DNA of 64,000 bases from Rhinopithecus roxellana (taxonomy: Eukaryota; Chordata; Mammalia; Primates; Cercopithecidae), in assembly GCF_007565055.1 (NCBI RefSeq), contig NC_044564.1, positions 75,908,563 to 75,972,562 of the forward strand. Reading direction: 5' to 3'. Positions 21,101-33,064 of this stretch are shown in pieces. Under the pieces are notes generated by a model. The model did no database searches and was not told the DNA's origin. It saw nothing but the letters and a program-made list of their open reading frames with translations. Every line of letters begins with the position of its first letter. Position 1 is the first letter of the stretch. The position numbers were made by a program, and so were the translations under genes.

Positions 21101-22745
21101 TGTCAAAGAGAATTTTGAAAGCAGCAAGAGAAAAGCCGTTGATCACATACAAGGGAAACTACCTTCCCTTATAGGACTATCAGCAGACTTTTTTTTTTGC
21201 AGAAACCTTGCAGACCAGGAGGGAGTGGAACATAATATACAAAGTGTTGGAAAAAAACAACAAAAAACCTTTCAACCAAGAATATTATACCTGGCAAAGC
21301 TATCCTTCAGAAATGTGGGAATTATAAAGATCTTCCCAGACAAACAAAAGCTAAGGGAGTTCATCATCACTAGATGAGCCTTACGAGAAATGGTAAAGGG
21401 AGTTCCTTCAATTGAAAAACAGTACACTAGCTAAGAACATAAAAACATATGAAAGTATAGAACTCACTGTAAAGGTAAGAATATCATCAAAGTCAGAAGA
21501 TCCTAGTACTATTATAATGGCATATAAATTACTTTTAACACTAGCATAAAAGTTAAAATACAAAATTATAAAAAATAACTTTAGCCATAACAATTTGTTA
21601 AAGAAAGCACAATATAAAAAATATAACCTGTGATCTTAATAACATAAAAAGTGAGGAGAGGAGAAGTAAAAGTGTAGAATGTTTGTATGTAATTGAAGTT
21701 AAATTGTTAGATTAAAATAGACTATTATAACTAAAAAATATATTTTATGTAAGCCCTGTGGTAACGACAAAGAACCTGTTATAGGTCCAGAAAAGATACA
21801 GAAAAAGGAATCAAAACATACCACTACCAAAAAAAAATCATCAAGTTACAAAGGAAGACTATGAGAGGAAGAAAGGAACAAAGAAACTACAGAACAGTCA
21901 GGAAACAATGAATAAAATGGCAATAATAGGTCCTTATTATCAATAATCATTTAAAATGTAAATGCATTAAATTTTCCAATAAATGACATAAAGTGGTCGA
22001 ATAGCTTAAAAAAATAAACCTTGATGTAATTCTGTACTGCGTAGAGTGGAGTCAGTTTTACATTAGGGGCACACACACAATTAAAGTGAAGAGATGAGAA
22101 AAGATATTCTAGGCAAATAGTAACCAAAGAGAGCAGGCGTGGCTATACTTATGTTGAACAAAATAGACTGTAAGTCAAAACTGTCATAATAGACAAAGAA
22201 GGTTATTATTTAATAATAAAAGGGTCAGTTAATCAAGAGGATATGGCAATTGTAAATATATATTCACCCAACATCAAAGCACCTAAATATATAAAACAAA
22301 TATTAATAAATCTGAAGGGAGAGATAGACAATAAAATAATAGTAGGGGACTTTAATATACCACCTTCAACAATGTACAGGTTGCCTAGACTGAAAAGCAG
22401 TAGGGAAACAACAGACTGGAACAACATTCTGGACCAAATGGACCTAACAAGTATTTACAGAACATACCATCCAATAGCAGCAGAATACACATTTTTTTCA
22501 AGTGCACACAGATCATTTTCCAGGATAGATCATATGTGAGGCTATAAAACAAGTCTTAATAAATTTAAGAAGATTGAAATCATATCAAGTATCTTTTCTG
22601 ACCACAATAGTATGTAATTTAAAATCAATAGTGGGAGGAAAATGGAAAAATTCACAGATACGTATAAATCAAATAATACATTTCTGAATAATCAATGGGT
22701 CAAAGATAAAATCAAAAGAACATTAAAAACCTTTATATTTTAAAT
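21101..22745 (+). mobile_element. Old L1M element: ORF1 end, linker and ORF2 endonuclease part
   Basis: The host L1M resumes with 'gaaagcagcaagagaaaagc' (ORF1 'KAAREK'), the C-terminal ORF1 part and a long linker. ORF2 endonuclease pieces follow: 'AGVAILMLNKIDCKSKLS'-like codons near 22,135-22,185, 'MAIVNIYSPNIKAPKYIKQ' (22,243 on), 'EIDNKIIVGDFNIPPSTM', 'DQMDLTSIYRTYHP', 'AAEYTFFSSAHRSFSRIDHM' and, after a stop, 'SDHNSM'. These are the NIYAPN, GDFN and SRIDH/SDH motifs of the APE-type endonuclease. The reverse transcriptase part is absent. The element ends near 22,745. Confidence 0.82.
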
Positions 22746-22869
22746 ATATAAAATTGTTTTAATAACTTTATTTTGATTGATTTATTTAAATATAGAAAAT
22801 AATTTTGGGTGGCAATACCCTAAACATCAAAGATAGTACCATTTTAGTATTAAGTGTGTCAATGGGGAA

Positions 22870-23035
22870 AAACCTAAGATTTTGGGTCAAGACACCCAGG
22901 TTCAGACCTGAATTCTATCATTTCCCATCATGTGATCTTAAGCAAGTTACAAATTTCCTCTGAGTTTCAGTTTTTCTCATATATGAATGAAGATAATATT
23001 ACTTTGTTGTATTGTTAGAATATAATCTAATATAT
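22870..23035 (+). mobile_element. MIR SINE
   Basis: 'caggttcagacctgaattct', 'gtgatcttaagcaagttaca' and 'ctctgagtttcagtttttct' follow the sense MIR core in order. Confidence 0.8.
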
Positions 23036-23162
23036 AAAATGTATCAAAAGCTTATTTTACTTGACTAGAAATAATGTTGTTAAGGCATATGTTATAGATC
23101 CCAAGTGTGGTGGGAGGTAAACCTCTATTAAAAAACAAATGTGATTAACCTAAATTATATAA

Positions 23163-23166
<4 letters not shown>

Positions 23167-23199
<33 letters not shown>
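23167..23199 (+). repeat. (AC)n microsatellite
   Basis: An uninterrupted AC run of about 16 units. Confidence 0.95.
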
Positions 23200-23200
<1 letters not shown>

Positions 23201-23624
23201 TCAACAATAAACAGATCATCCAGACTGAAAATCAAAATGTTTCTCGGAGAGAGAGGGAGGGATATTGAGAGAGAGAACTCCTATTTTACTTTGGTTTATT
23301 TTGAGACTGACACTCTTAAAGTATGAATATATAAATGTGTATATTTTTCCTGTTAATGAAGAATAATGAATAGACTTTAAAAATTCATCTTATTTAAAAT
23401 CTTTTTATCTTCCCCTAATCAAAAGACTCCTGTAGAGTATCTTCATGCATTAGCTTCAGAGCCTCTTCCCTTGCTGGACCCTGTGAGATGTTTGTCCACA
23501 CATAGTGACTTGCCGCTTGCTTTCCATCATATTTCAGCTTTCACAGTCAACTTTCCACTTTCCTGACCACCTAGAAAGTACCCTGTAAATATCCCTTTAT
23601 CCGTTTACTCTGTCTTCATCTTTT

Positions 23625-23946
23625 TTTTTTTTTTTTGAGACAGAGTCTCGCTCTGTTGCCAAGGCTGGAGTGCAGTGGTGCGATCTTGGCTCACTGCAAC
23701 CTCTGCCCCGCCGGGTTCAAGTGATTCTCATGCTTCAGCCTCCTGAGTAACTGGGATTTCAGGCTCCTCCCACCATGCCCAGCTAATTTTTGCATTTTAG
23801 TAGAGATGGGATTTCACCATATTGGCCAGGCTGATCTCAAACCCCTGACCGCAGGTGATCCACCCACCTTGGCCTGACCTCAGGTGATCCACCCACCTCG
23901 GCCACCCAAAGTGCTGAGATTACAGGCATGAGCCACCGCTCCTGGC
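23625..23946 (-). mobile_element. AluS-type element, antisense, with internal duplication
   Basis: This is a full dimeric Alu read on the minus strand, starting at the T run and ending at 'gccaccgctcctggc'. The target duplication is 'tgtcttcatctttt' (23,611-23,624) and 'tgcctttatctttt' (23,947-23,960), 12 of 14. It is longer than normal because 29 bp near its 5' end are duplicated (23,844-23,901). Confidence 0.93.
23844..23901 (-). repeat. 29-bp tandem duplication inside the Alu
   Basis: The two 29-base units, 23,844-23,872 and 23,873-23,901, both contain 'caggtgatccacccacc'. They agree at 27 of 29 bases. Confidence 0.93.
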
Positions 23947-23960
23947 TGCCTTTATCTTTT

Positions 23961-23995
23961 AACCTGTTAAGAGAGTAGGTCTTAAATATTCCCAC

Positions 23996-24042
<47 letters not shown>

Positions 24043-24200
24043 GTAATTATGCGAGGTGGCGGATATGTTCTTTAGCTTGATTGTGGCAATGCATATCACA
24101 AATTACATATGCCTATCAAAACATCATATATACTTTAAATATATATATAGAGAGATAATTTTAATTTGCCAATTATACTTCAATAAAGCTGGAGGAAAAA
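23961..24200 (+). mobile_element. L1M/L1PB-type 3' end
   Basis: 'gagagtaggtcttaaatatt', 'ggatatgttctttagcttga', 'aaaacatcatatatacttta' and 'cttcaataaagctgg' are the sense 3'UTR of an older primate or mammalian L1. The AC microsatellite lies within it. Confidence 0.75.
23999..24041 (+). repeat. (AC)n microsatellite inside an L1 3'UTR
   Basis: An uninterrupted AC run of about 21 units, at the place where this L1 3'UTR normally has a short 'accacacac'. Confidence 0.95.
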
Positions 24201-26390
24201 CCTAGAAATATTTGTAGAACATTAATCATATACTAGGTAGTAGGCATCAGGAATACAGAAGTCATGATCTTTTGAGGAACTTTTAAATATTAAAGAGACG
24301 CCCTAAACTGGGTAGTGTTTTCAAAAAAAAAAAAAAAAAAAAAGGAAGGTAACCCTGGAAAATTCCTTCTTAATATTATGAATATTTTATTTTGAGTAGG
24401 AACTCTTTCTATGAAAGGATCATGGGGAAAATGTTGTATTAGGCATCAACTTGCTTGGAGGGATCCTAGGACTCTCCTGTTCATGATTCTTACTTGAGTC
24501 TTGTTCTCATGAATTCTATTTGTTTATAGCTATTTCTCCTCTTTAGGCCTACTTTAGTGTATAAGCCTTCTGCTGTCCTCTAAGATGTGGTTGCTAGTCG
24601 TTGCTATTCCATTCTCCTCATTACTTGCCATTTGATCTCGGTGTATCAGCCATTTAAACTTTTTCCTTTGTCAATGGCTGCCACATTGTTCACTTACCAG
24701 TAGTCTTCCATTTCATCCTTTGTGATCGTTACCCCAGTATATTATTACTTTAGATGCATTTTATTTCACTATGACTCTAAATTCTTGCAGATGTTCACTT
24801 ACATTTTAATCACATAAAATAGTCTTCATTATTACTTAAATACATGTGTCTTTAGAATTTTTCAAAAAGTATTTTCTATCAACGTTATCATGCACTTACA
24901 TTTGTACACATAAAAGCGTAGCTATTACACGTAAAAGCGTAGCTATTTAAGGGATGGGTATAACCTGTAAAAAGGTTTCTCAGGTTTCTAATTTTTTTTC
25001 TGAAACTTTTCACTTCAAATAGAATTTTAATTGTATTGGCTCTAAGAGAGTGCAAACCAAGTTAGTATTGAGTCAGCAGATGGAAAAATCCTTATCATTG
25101 AACAATGAAACAACTTGAATTCTTTTTTCCCCCTTTTGCCATCTGGTATCTGTGCTCATATTTGAAACATTAACCATTCAAGAAAGAGTTGTTTTTTGTA
25201 TCCAGTAGTCAGAATATTTTTCTGAAGACTGGTGCTTATCTTTTCAGGAAAAAAAAAAAAAAGATAAAATGCTATAAATATGAATGGAGCTCTGAACTAA
25301 TATTTGACAGTCACATAAAAGCTTAAGAAAATGCAGAGTACAAAGTGAGTCTAAGGAGATGCCATTTTCAATTTATTTTCATAATCTAATGCTGTATTGC
25401 TTGTAAAGGTTAATCTAAATCCAGCGGAACCAAGCCTGTCCACTGTTGACTTGTTATAGGCACTGCTGCATTATTCTAAATGCGGCAAGACGAACGCGGC
25501 TCTTGTTCACAACCTAGTTGCTATTTCTTTTTGAATCACAGCAGATATAATTTTTTTCATGTGACCTTCAAGTTATTAGTAGTCAAATAGTGTTCATAAT
25601 GGTAAAATACTTCTAAGAAAACACCTAGAAAGGAATTTATAACTTTCACTTTGAAAATAGTGACACCATATACATTGAACCTCCAGTTATTCAAACAAAC
25701 TTGCAGACCATCTTTTTCTGGATATCTACCTACTAGATGTCCTCAGCTTCTATTTGATGAGGAAGAAAGCCAAAGGAACTCAAATAGTTTAAATATTAAT
25801 TTAAATAAGAACCTAAGGAAATATCTATTCAAAACTTTAGCCCCTAAGAGTCAAGCATTACCTTATGTGGTAGTAATGGCTTCTAGATATTCTGGTGTTT
25901 TCCTTATGTATAAAACTGTTTATTTCTATTTTTCTTGAGTTTTTCTAGCATAAACAAAACATAAATAATTAATCCACATTAATTATTTATGTATTTGTAC
26001 TTGTATTATGCTTTTGCATCTTGCCTGTTACCTAAGTCTCTCTCAGTTTCTTGTTCATGCTGCCAGCAAAGTGTCCTCTATTGACCTTGGCCTCTGCCTA
26101 CTGGCTCCTATCACTTTAGGGACTCATCCTCCTTAATGTGGATTTTCAATTTATACTCCCACTGACTTTCAGCTCTCTCCACATCTCACAGTCACCTCTG
26201 CCATAGAGAATGTGTGGTTGCACTGATGGGTCTTCATGTAGGAGAGAGTGCTACTGCAATCTCATGTCAGGCTTACCTCAGAGGCCACTGTTGTCTATGA
26301 GCATTAGAACAATGATAGAAACCAAAAACTCTACCAAGAACGTTATTTGTCATTTAACTCAATGTCAAGAACCAGATTACTGCTCATCTC
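24200..26390. other. No gene recognised
   Basis: Visible items are an A run at 24,323-24,343, a 21-bp near-perfect tandem duplication at 24,906-24,947 and a second A run near 25,249-25,263. A short CpG-bearing stretch in AT-rich surroundings lies near 25,480-25,505. Frames at 25,651-25,938 and 26,210-26,467 show no family signature. Confidence 0.5.
24906..24947 (+). repeat. 21-bp tandem duplication
   Basis: 'acacataaaagcgtagctat' plus t, and 'acacgtaaaagcgtagctat' plus t, lie side by side with one difference. Confidence 0.95.
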
Positions 26391-26397
26391 AGTACTG

Positions 26398-26535
26398 GGA
26401 AGCAGGTATTATTCTTATCCCTGTTTTACAGATACGGAAACAAAGACTCAGAGAAGCTAAATACTGACAGAGCTGGGACTCAAACTCAGCTCTGTTTAAC
26501 TTCAAATCCCATGCCTTTAACCACTGTAATATGGC
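26398..26535 (-). mobile_element. MIR SINE, antisense
   Basis: 'cctgttttacagatacggaa', 'cagagctgggactcaaactc' and 'atgcctttaaccactgtaat' match reverse-complement MIR in order. Confidence 0.82.
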
Positions 26536-27079
26536 AGAGGCCGGGTCACAGGGTCATGTTATGCAAAGCCCAGAGTGCTTTGAACATGGTTGCCCTCAGA
26601 AGGGGCCTGTAGGCACAGTAGATGCCCCGAGGCTTTTCAGGAGGGATGATTTCAGCAACAGACGCCTTCTAGCACATATAATTTCCTGGCAGCACAATGA
26701 GGCTAGCATATCTATCCTATTACACACAATTTCTTGGTGGATTGAAGATGTGAAGCAAAACTATGCTTTAAACTTCAAAGCACTTGTATAATGACAGAAA
26801 TGGTACTGAGCTTGTAATAATAGGACCTGGTACTTGTACCCTAGGCCTGGAATTTATTAACGTTTAAATTTTGGACACATCACTCAATTTCTTACTTTAC
26901 TCATCTTAATAACTGGGTCAATCGTAATTTTAAAAGGACAATCACATGGACTTAATCTTTTTAAAAAAGATTAGCTTATTTTGATAAAGGGCTTGGCATT
27001 TGATAGAAATTGAGTACACTAGGGGCAATTTTGTTTGTTTGTTTTTGTTTTGTTTTTAATTCTCCAAAGAAAGACTATA

Positions 27080-27845
27080 TCTGGCTGCTTAAAAAAAGAG
27101 AAAACCTCTTCACTGAAGTGTAACACACACAGAAAAGTGCAGAAAAAAGTGTTCAACTGAATTAACTATCTCAAAATTAACTCACTTGTGAAATCACTTT
27201 CTTACTCAAGAAATAGAACATGGGGACAGCACCCTGGAAGCAATTTGTGTCCCCTCCTAATCACAGAACCCTCCTTTCTCCCCAGAAGTAAGCACTGTTT
27301 TGGTTTCTAACACTATAGATCAGTTTTGCCTACTTTTTAAAGCTTTATGTAAATAGCGTTATATGAAATATATTCCCTTGTGCCTGGCTTCTTTTGCGAA
27401 ATTATGTTTGTGAGATTCATTGATGTTATTGCACGTGGGTGTAGTTTGTTCATATTAATGGCAGTAGTGTGTTTCATTACATGAATGTACCACAATTTAT
27501 TTATTTTACAGTTGGTGGATGTTTGAATTGTTTCCAGTTTTTGCCTATTACTAATAATGTTTCTATGAATATTCTTGACCACATCTTTTGGTTAATATGT
27601 ATACATGTTTAGTCTATATGTAGGTATGAAGTTGCTGGGTCACTAGATGTGGTATTTTTAACTTGAGGAGACAATACGAAGCAGATATCCCAAATAATTT
27701 TCCATTCTGTCAATAGTGTGTGACTGCTTGTTGTTCCTAAAGCTAACCAAATCTTGGTATTTCCAGTTATTTGAATTCTGATGGGTTTGCAGAGGTGTGT
27801 CTTTATCTTTCCTCGGCTACTATTGAGGTTTAATCACACCACTTG
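27080..27845 (-). mobile_element. L1M (L1MB/L1MC-type) 3' region, antisense, left part
   Basis: 'caagaaatagaacatgggga', 'ctaacactatagatcagttt', 'tgtgcctggcttcttttgcg' and 'tggatgtttgaattgtttcc' follow the antisense L1M 3' end in order. An Alu interrupts it at 27,846. The minus frame at 27,337-27,582 is a remnant of it. Confidence 0.85.
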
Positions 27846-28145
27846 TTTTTTTTTTTTTTTTTTGAGATGGAGCCTTGCTTTGTCACCAAGGCTGGAGTGC
27901 AGTAGCGTAATCTCAGCTCATGGCAACCTCCACCTCCCGGGTTTAAGCAATTCTCCTGCCTCAGCCTCCTGAATAGCTGGGATTACAGGTGTGAGCAACC
28001 ATGCCTGGTTAATTTTTGTATTTTTAGTAGAGACAGGATTTTGCCATTTTGGCCAAGCTGGTCTTGAACTCCTGGCCTCTAGTGATTAACTCTCCTTGGC
28101 CTCCCAAAGTGCTGGGATTACAGATGTGAAGTACTGTGCCCAGCC
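27846..28145 (-). mobile_element. Alu (S/J-type), antisense
   Basis: This is a full dimeric Alu from a T run (27,846-27,863) to 'gtactgtgcccagcc'. It is considerably diverged. It is inserted in the antisense L1M, which continues on the other side. Confidence 0.93.
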
Positions 28146-28700
28146 AGTTTAACAAACCCTTTTAATATATTTGTTGGAAATTTGGATATCCTGTTTTGTA
28201 AAATCCTTGTTTAGTCTCTTGCCACTTTTTCCAAATAAGTTGTGGATTTTTCTTATTGGTAGTTTGAAGTACTTTATTCTATATTAGTCCTTTGTTGATT
28301 ATATGTGTTGGAAATACTGTGGCTTGCCTTTTCACTGTCTTAAGTGTTTTTCTAATGAAAGGAACTTCTTAATTTTAATGTAGTCTAATTTATTAATTTC
28401 TCCTTTGATTAGTGCTTTTTGTTCTCTGGGAAATATTTCTTAACCTCAAAGTCATTTAGAAGATACTCACTTGCACAGTCTTTCAGAAGCTTTGTTGTTT
28501 TTATTTTCACATTTAGAGCTAAAATCCTCTTGGATAGGCGATAGGAGTCTAGCTACTGCACTTTTCTCCATATTTTCATTCACCTATGTCCTCTTTGCTT
28601 TATGGAAAAAAATGAGACTATGGCCTGAGGAAGATGTGACTCTTTTTCTATATATCTGTGCTCTTTATGACTGTCTTTTTGCACATTGTCACATTTCCTG
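28146..28700 (-). mobile_element. L1M 3' region, antisense, right part
   Basis: The L1M resumes with 'cccttttaatatatttgttg', 'tagtcctttgttgattatat', 'gtggcttgccttttcactgt' and 'gtagtctaatttattaattt'. These are the continuation of 27,080-27,845 into ORF2. Confidence 0.82.
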
Positions 28701-30455
28701 AACATAACTCCCTCTCCCCCACTTTATTAAGCATATTTGAGACATAGAATGAATTTCTTAAATAGTATTTTAGCACTCTTGTTTCTTAAGGAGATTAGGA
28801 CAAAAACATTATGAAACACCCTTGATGAAAACAAAGAAGTTAATGCAGATATATCAAACAGTTTATTCAGAGAGATGCAGGTCATTCTTACTTTTCAAAG
28901 TTCTTCCCACTGTTCTCTGCCATGCCATGGACTAGAAGGTTCTATCCTAGGATCACTCTCAATACCTGCATTTAATCAACAGTGACATCTGTTCCATTTG
29001 ATAGTCAGAGATATGAATGAAGAAAGGAGGCTTCCCAGAAAAGAGGCTTCCTGCATTTTACAGCAGGGTTTGATGGGCTTTGCGAAAACACAAGAATGAT
29101 TCTAGACTGTATAGAAGAGCATGGCTACTTCAGTGTCTGTTGGCATAATTTGTTTTGTGAAAAGCTTGTACATGGCTAGCTAACATATAACCATGACTAA
29201 AGTTGTAGAGGTGCTCCATCGTGGAACAAGCATTCTTCATGTTTCTTTTGTCCTGCTGTTTTACTTTCCACACCAAACACTGTTACAAACACAAATCATT
29301 GGTTTAGCATGAAAAGGTTGCAGTAAGGAACGTACAGATGGTGGCTTGCAGCAAGGGCTTGCACACGTGTTTCTCATGGACAAGATTGGCATTTCTGCCA
29401 TCTCATGTGCCTCTGCTATGGTGATTGCAAAGCTAACATTTTTATGTTTCTCTAAACTGTAGCATCTTTCTGTTTGTTAAATTTATTTCTTTTTAAGTGT
29501 AGGTCAAAATTACAAATGTCTTTTTCTTTGTCTGCTTTCCAGAGTTGACTGCAAAAAATGAAGAGGTTACCAAGAGACAAGGCCTATGTGAGTGTGTCAG
29601 AGGCTAGACTCATCCATGATTTACTTTCCTTTCTAACTCCTTGGGAGAGCACTGTTTTCCTGTCTCTGTACAGTTTGCAGTTTTTGAAGGGCACACTAAT
29701 AAAGGCACACTTCTAAAGAAGATAGGAAAGGCCAACTAGTGCTGCTCAACTAGTTTTAAAGAACTTCTGGCTTCTACAGCTATGTGATGATATGCGTAGA
29801 TATAATTGTTAAGGGCTTATTGTACAACTTAGTAAAAAATTCTGTGCTTTTTCTCTAGCACATGGCCTTTTAAAATGTCAGTAACTTTGTTAATTCCAAG
29901 CCAATTATTTTCACACTTTTCAAAGCATGAAATCACACTGGTCATATGTATCTCTATATTGGGATACAATAAAACACACAGATACACAGACACACACACA
30001 CACACACACACATACACATTTACTTATTTCATTCCCAGAGATGATGCCATTGTTCTCACTTAATTTAATATGTGCAAGCTTGGTCAGTGTTAAATGTTGA
30101 TGGTAAAAAGATAAGTAAGATACAGATTCTGACCGTAAAGAGATTCTTAGGGTAGAATATGTATACTGATCAAAAGTTAAGCTATGGACTACAATATTTT
30201 CACTCTGAATATTCAGAAAAATACCACTTAGGACCTAAAAATTATAGTTAGCCTATTTTGAAAATTTTCCCAGTTCTGATTGCTGGCCATGTGCTAGATG
30301 TAAATAAAGAGAAGATCACTGCTGTGAAGGTACTTACCAACCAATATGTTACACTTTCTCACTTTGCATAGATTCAAAATCATGAAGCTACTACAGCAGT
30401 GCAATTTGTATTGCTATCTGGTTTTGCTTAATCTCACTGGATGGCTTATTCTTTT
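28700..30455. other. No gene recognised
   Basis: Apart from the CA microsatellite near 29,989-30,018 I recognise nothing. Opposed short frames at 29,829-30,063 come partly from that microsatellite. Confidence 0.5.
29989..30018 (+). repeat. (CA)n microsatellite
   Basis: A CA run of about 13 units with near-CA flanks on both sides. Confidence 0.92.
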
Positions 30456-31005
30456 GTAATTTTGTTTTATTTTATTTTAAGTTCCGGGATCTATGTGCAG
30501 AACATGCAGGTTTGTTACATAGGTATACATGAGCCATGGTTGTTTGCTGCACCTATCAACCCATCATCTAGGTTTTTTGTTTTTGTTTTTTTGAGATGAA
30601 GTTTCACTCTTGTTGCCCAGGCTGGAATGCAATGGTGTGATCTCAGCTCACTGCAACCTCTGCCTCCCGGGTTCAAGCGATTCTCCCACCTCAGCCTCCC
30701 GAGTAGATGGGATTACAGGCGCCTGCCACCACGTCCAGCTAATTTTTCTATATTTAGTAGAAACGGCGTTTCACCATGTTAATCAGGCTGGTCTTGAACT
30801 TCTGACCTCAGGTGATCCACCTGCCTCGGCCTCCCAAAGTGCTGGGATTACAGGCGTGAGCCACCACGCCCGGCTATCATCTAGGTTTTAAGCCCCGTAT
30901 GCATTCGGTATTTGTACTAATGCTCTCCCTCCCCTTGACCCCCATCCCTGGACAGGCCCCCCGTGTGTGTTGTTCCCCTCTCTGTGTCCAAAGCTCTTCT
31001 TTCAT
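30455..31005 (-). mobile_element. L1PA-type 3'UTR, antisense, split by an Alu
   Basis: The left part (30,455-30,562) has 'aggtttgttacataggtata' and 'gtttgctgcacctatcaacc'. The right part (30,876-31,005) has 'ttttaagccccgtatgcatt' and 'taatgctctccctccccttg'. Joined across the Alu they are the antisense L1PA 3'UTR. The L1 is 5'-truncated near 31,000. Confidence 0.9.
30577..30875 (-). mobile_element. AluS-type element, antisense
   Basis: This is a full Alu with a perfect 14-base target duplication, 'atcatctaggtttt', at 30,563-30,576 and 30,876-30,889. It sits inside the antisense L1PA 3'UTR and is therefore younger than that copy. Confidence 0.97.
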
Positions 31006-31439
31006 AATTTATCTGAGTTGAAACACTATTGTATCCATAACTTTAAATATTTTATATTCTGATATTGAGGAAGTAGATGGCCTTTATTAGGTTAGGGAGT
31101 GGAGTACTAAAAGATAGTCACTCTTCCGTGAAAAGAATGCAAAGCAGAAAGTTATTGTTTCTGTTGAATTTTGTATAAATATGGCTTTGTCCAGCTAGTG
31201 AACTATATTAAATTTTGACACCATTGCATATCTGGCATGGTTTTTTGAGGTAGGAATATGAAATTAATAATTAATAATTTTGACAAAGTACAATTGTTTT
31301 CTTTGTTTTTGACTGAGCAATGATCAAATGGATAGATTACTCATGTTAATATTTTGTAATATCTGGATATTTCTATAAACTAAGAATAAGCATAGACAAC
31401 AGCAGATTGTCCCAGATCATCATTATTAATATAATCATC

Positions 31440-31700
31440 ATGGATTACTCTATAAGGTCAAGATGTCAGTTCTTCACAAATCAACTTATGGGCTTGATGC
31501 AATTCTGCACAAAACCCTTATGTGATTATCTGGAACTTGAGGAAATCTTATTAAAATTCACCTAGAAGAGGGAAAAAGCAAGAAGAGCTAAGAAAATATT
31601 GACAAAAAAGTTACGGATGGAAGGCTTGTCCTATGAACTCTTAAAAACTAGAACAATTCAGTGATCAAAAACTGTATTTTAACTGTCAATTTAATGTGTG
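31440..31700 (+). mobile_element. L1M ORF2 fragment
   Basis: 'gtcaagatgtcagttcttca', 'gcttgatgcaattctgc' and 'taaaattcacctagaagagg' are sense L1M ORF2 phrases. They come from between the reverse transcriptase and the C-terminal part. It is a short, diverged fragment. Confidence 0.65.
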
Positions 31701-32194
31701 TATAGATATGTGAAATCTCAATAACATGTATATGAAAAAAATATTCAAATTTAAGTAAATCCTAGTATTCAAGTATCTATCTGAAAGTCTATCATCTGTC
31801 ATCTGTGTATATTTAGAACATTTAACAAGGAAATATGCAAGAACCATATAAAAAGATCTACAGCATTTATTGAGTGATATAAAATTATTTTATTATGTCC
31901 CTAGATTTAAAAAAGCATGTAGGATAATATAAATGTACAATATAAATTATCTTATGTACCCTGTAGTATACTGTTCAGTACATGAAGTAAATATTCAATG
32001 ACTATTTCTTAAATGAATGAGTATAAAAAAGTTTGTGTTGTTTTGTAATTATTGGAAGGCTTATTTCAGTATGAAATAAAATCTAAGTAAGTAAGTATTA
32101 ATACATAGAAAGTAATTGTTGGGATAATTTCGAAAAAACATATTGTCCTAGGTACCTGATGAGAATATATATGAAGGAGGTAGGTATATTAGTC

Positions 32195-32633
32195 AGGAGT
32201 TTCTGGAGAAACAGAATCAATACGGGGTGTGTGTGTGTGTGTGTGCGCGCGTGCAATATATGATTTATCATAAAGAACTGGCTCATGTGATTATAGAGGC
32301 TGAGAAGTCCCATAATTGGGTGTCTGCAAGTGGAAGACCCAGGAGAGCTGGGGAGGTAGTTCTGAGAATCAGAGTGCTTGTAGTATAAGTCTCAGTTGAG
32401 GGCAGGAGAAGACTCAGTCAGGCAGAGACTGAATTCCACCCTCTTCTACCTTTTTATTCTGTTTGGCCCTCAGTAGATTGGATGATTGAGGGCAAGCCTT
32501 ACAGAGTCCACCAATTCAAATGCTAATCTTGTCTGGAAACACCCTTACAGGCACACCCAGAAGTAATGTTTATTCTGGGCACCCCATGTCACAGTCAAAT
32601 TGACACATAAAATTAACCACAATGGGGAAACAG
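32195..32633. repeat. Old dispersed repeat with internal (GT)n, family not resolved
   Basis: 'ctggagaaacagaatcaata', 'aactggctcatgtgattata' and 'ttgacacataaaattaacca' are phrases of a widespread mammalian repeat that I cannot name. The GT run at 32,226-32,254 sits where this repeat is usually microsatellite-like. Confidence 0.55.
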
Positions 32634-33064
32634 GAACAGAAAAAAACTCCAAAGTTTGCCAGATTACATGGTGAAACAGGATAAGTAGAAAAATACTTAC
32701 CCGAAAATAGTGTGTTGGAGAAAGAGAAGCAATCGCCTATATTTAGGCCCTGAATTAGATACTCTTTGTTTGATAGATAGGGCAATGTCAGCTTGGAAAC
32801 ATCTGGCATATCAGGTATTATATTCAAAGCAATAGGATATTGGGAAGACATGCATATTTCTAAGGAAGAGAGAAACTTAGAGTGAGACTTAATGACAGTT
32901 CTCTCTGATATATGATTTATTAAAATTCTTTCCAGTATAATTACTCATAAATATGGGAAATCAACTGCAATGTACTCCCAGGAATCAATCAGTTCCTTTT
33001 CTTGCTAGATCGATCCCTTGTGGGCTGCTGATCACTATTCCTGGATTTGGACCAGTGATGTAGA

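Noticed and set aside
23999..24041. CRISPR-like or regularly spaced repeat arrays
   Set aside because: All regular arrays here are mono-, di- or tetranucleotide microsatellites. None has unique spacers between repeats.
30610..30891. Alu-derived open frames as genes (also 33,440, 34,329, 46,364, 49,050)
   Set aside because: They translate the recurrent Alu consensus and overlap Alu copies with target duplications.
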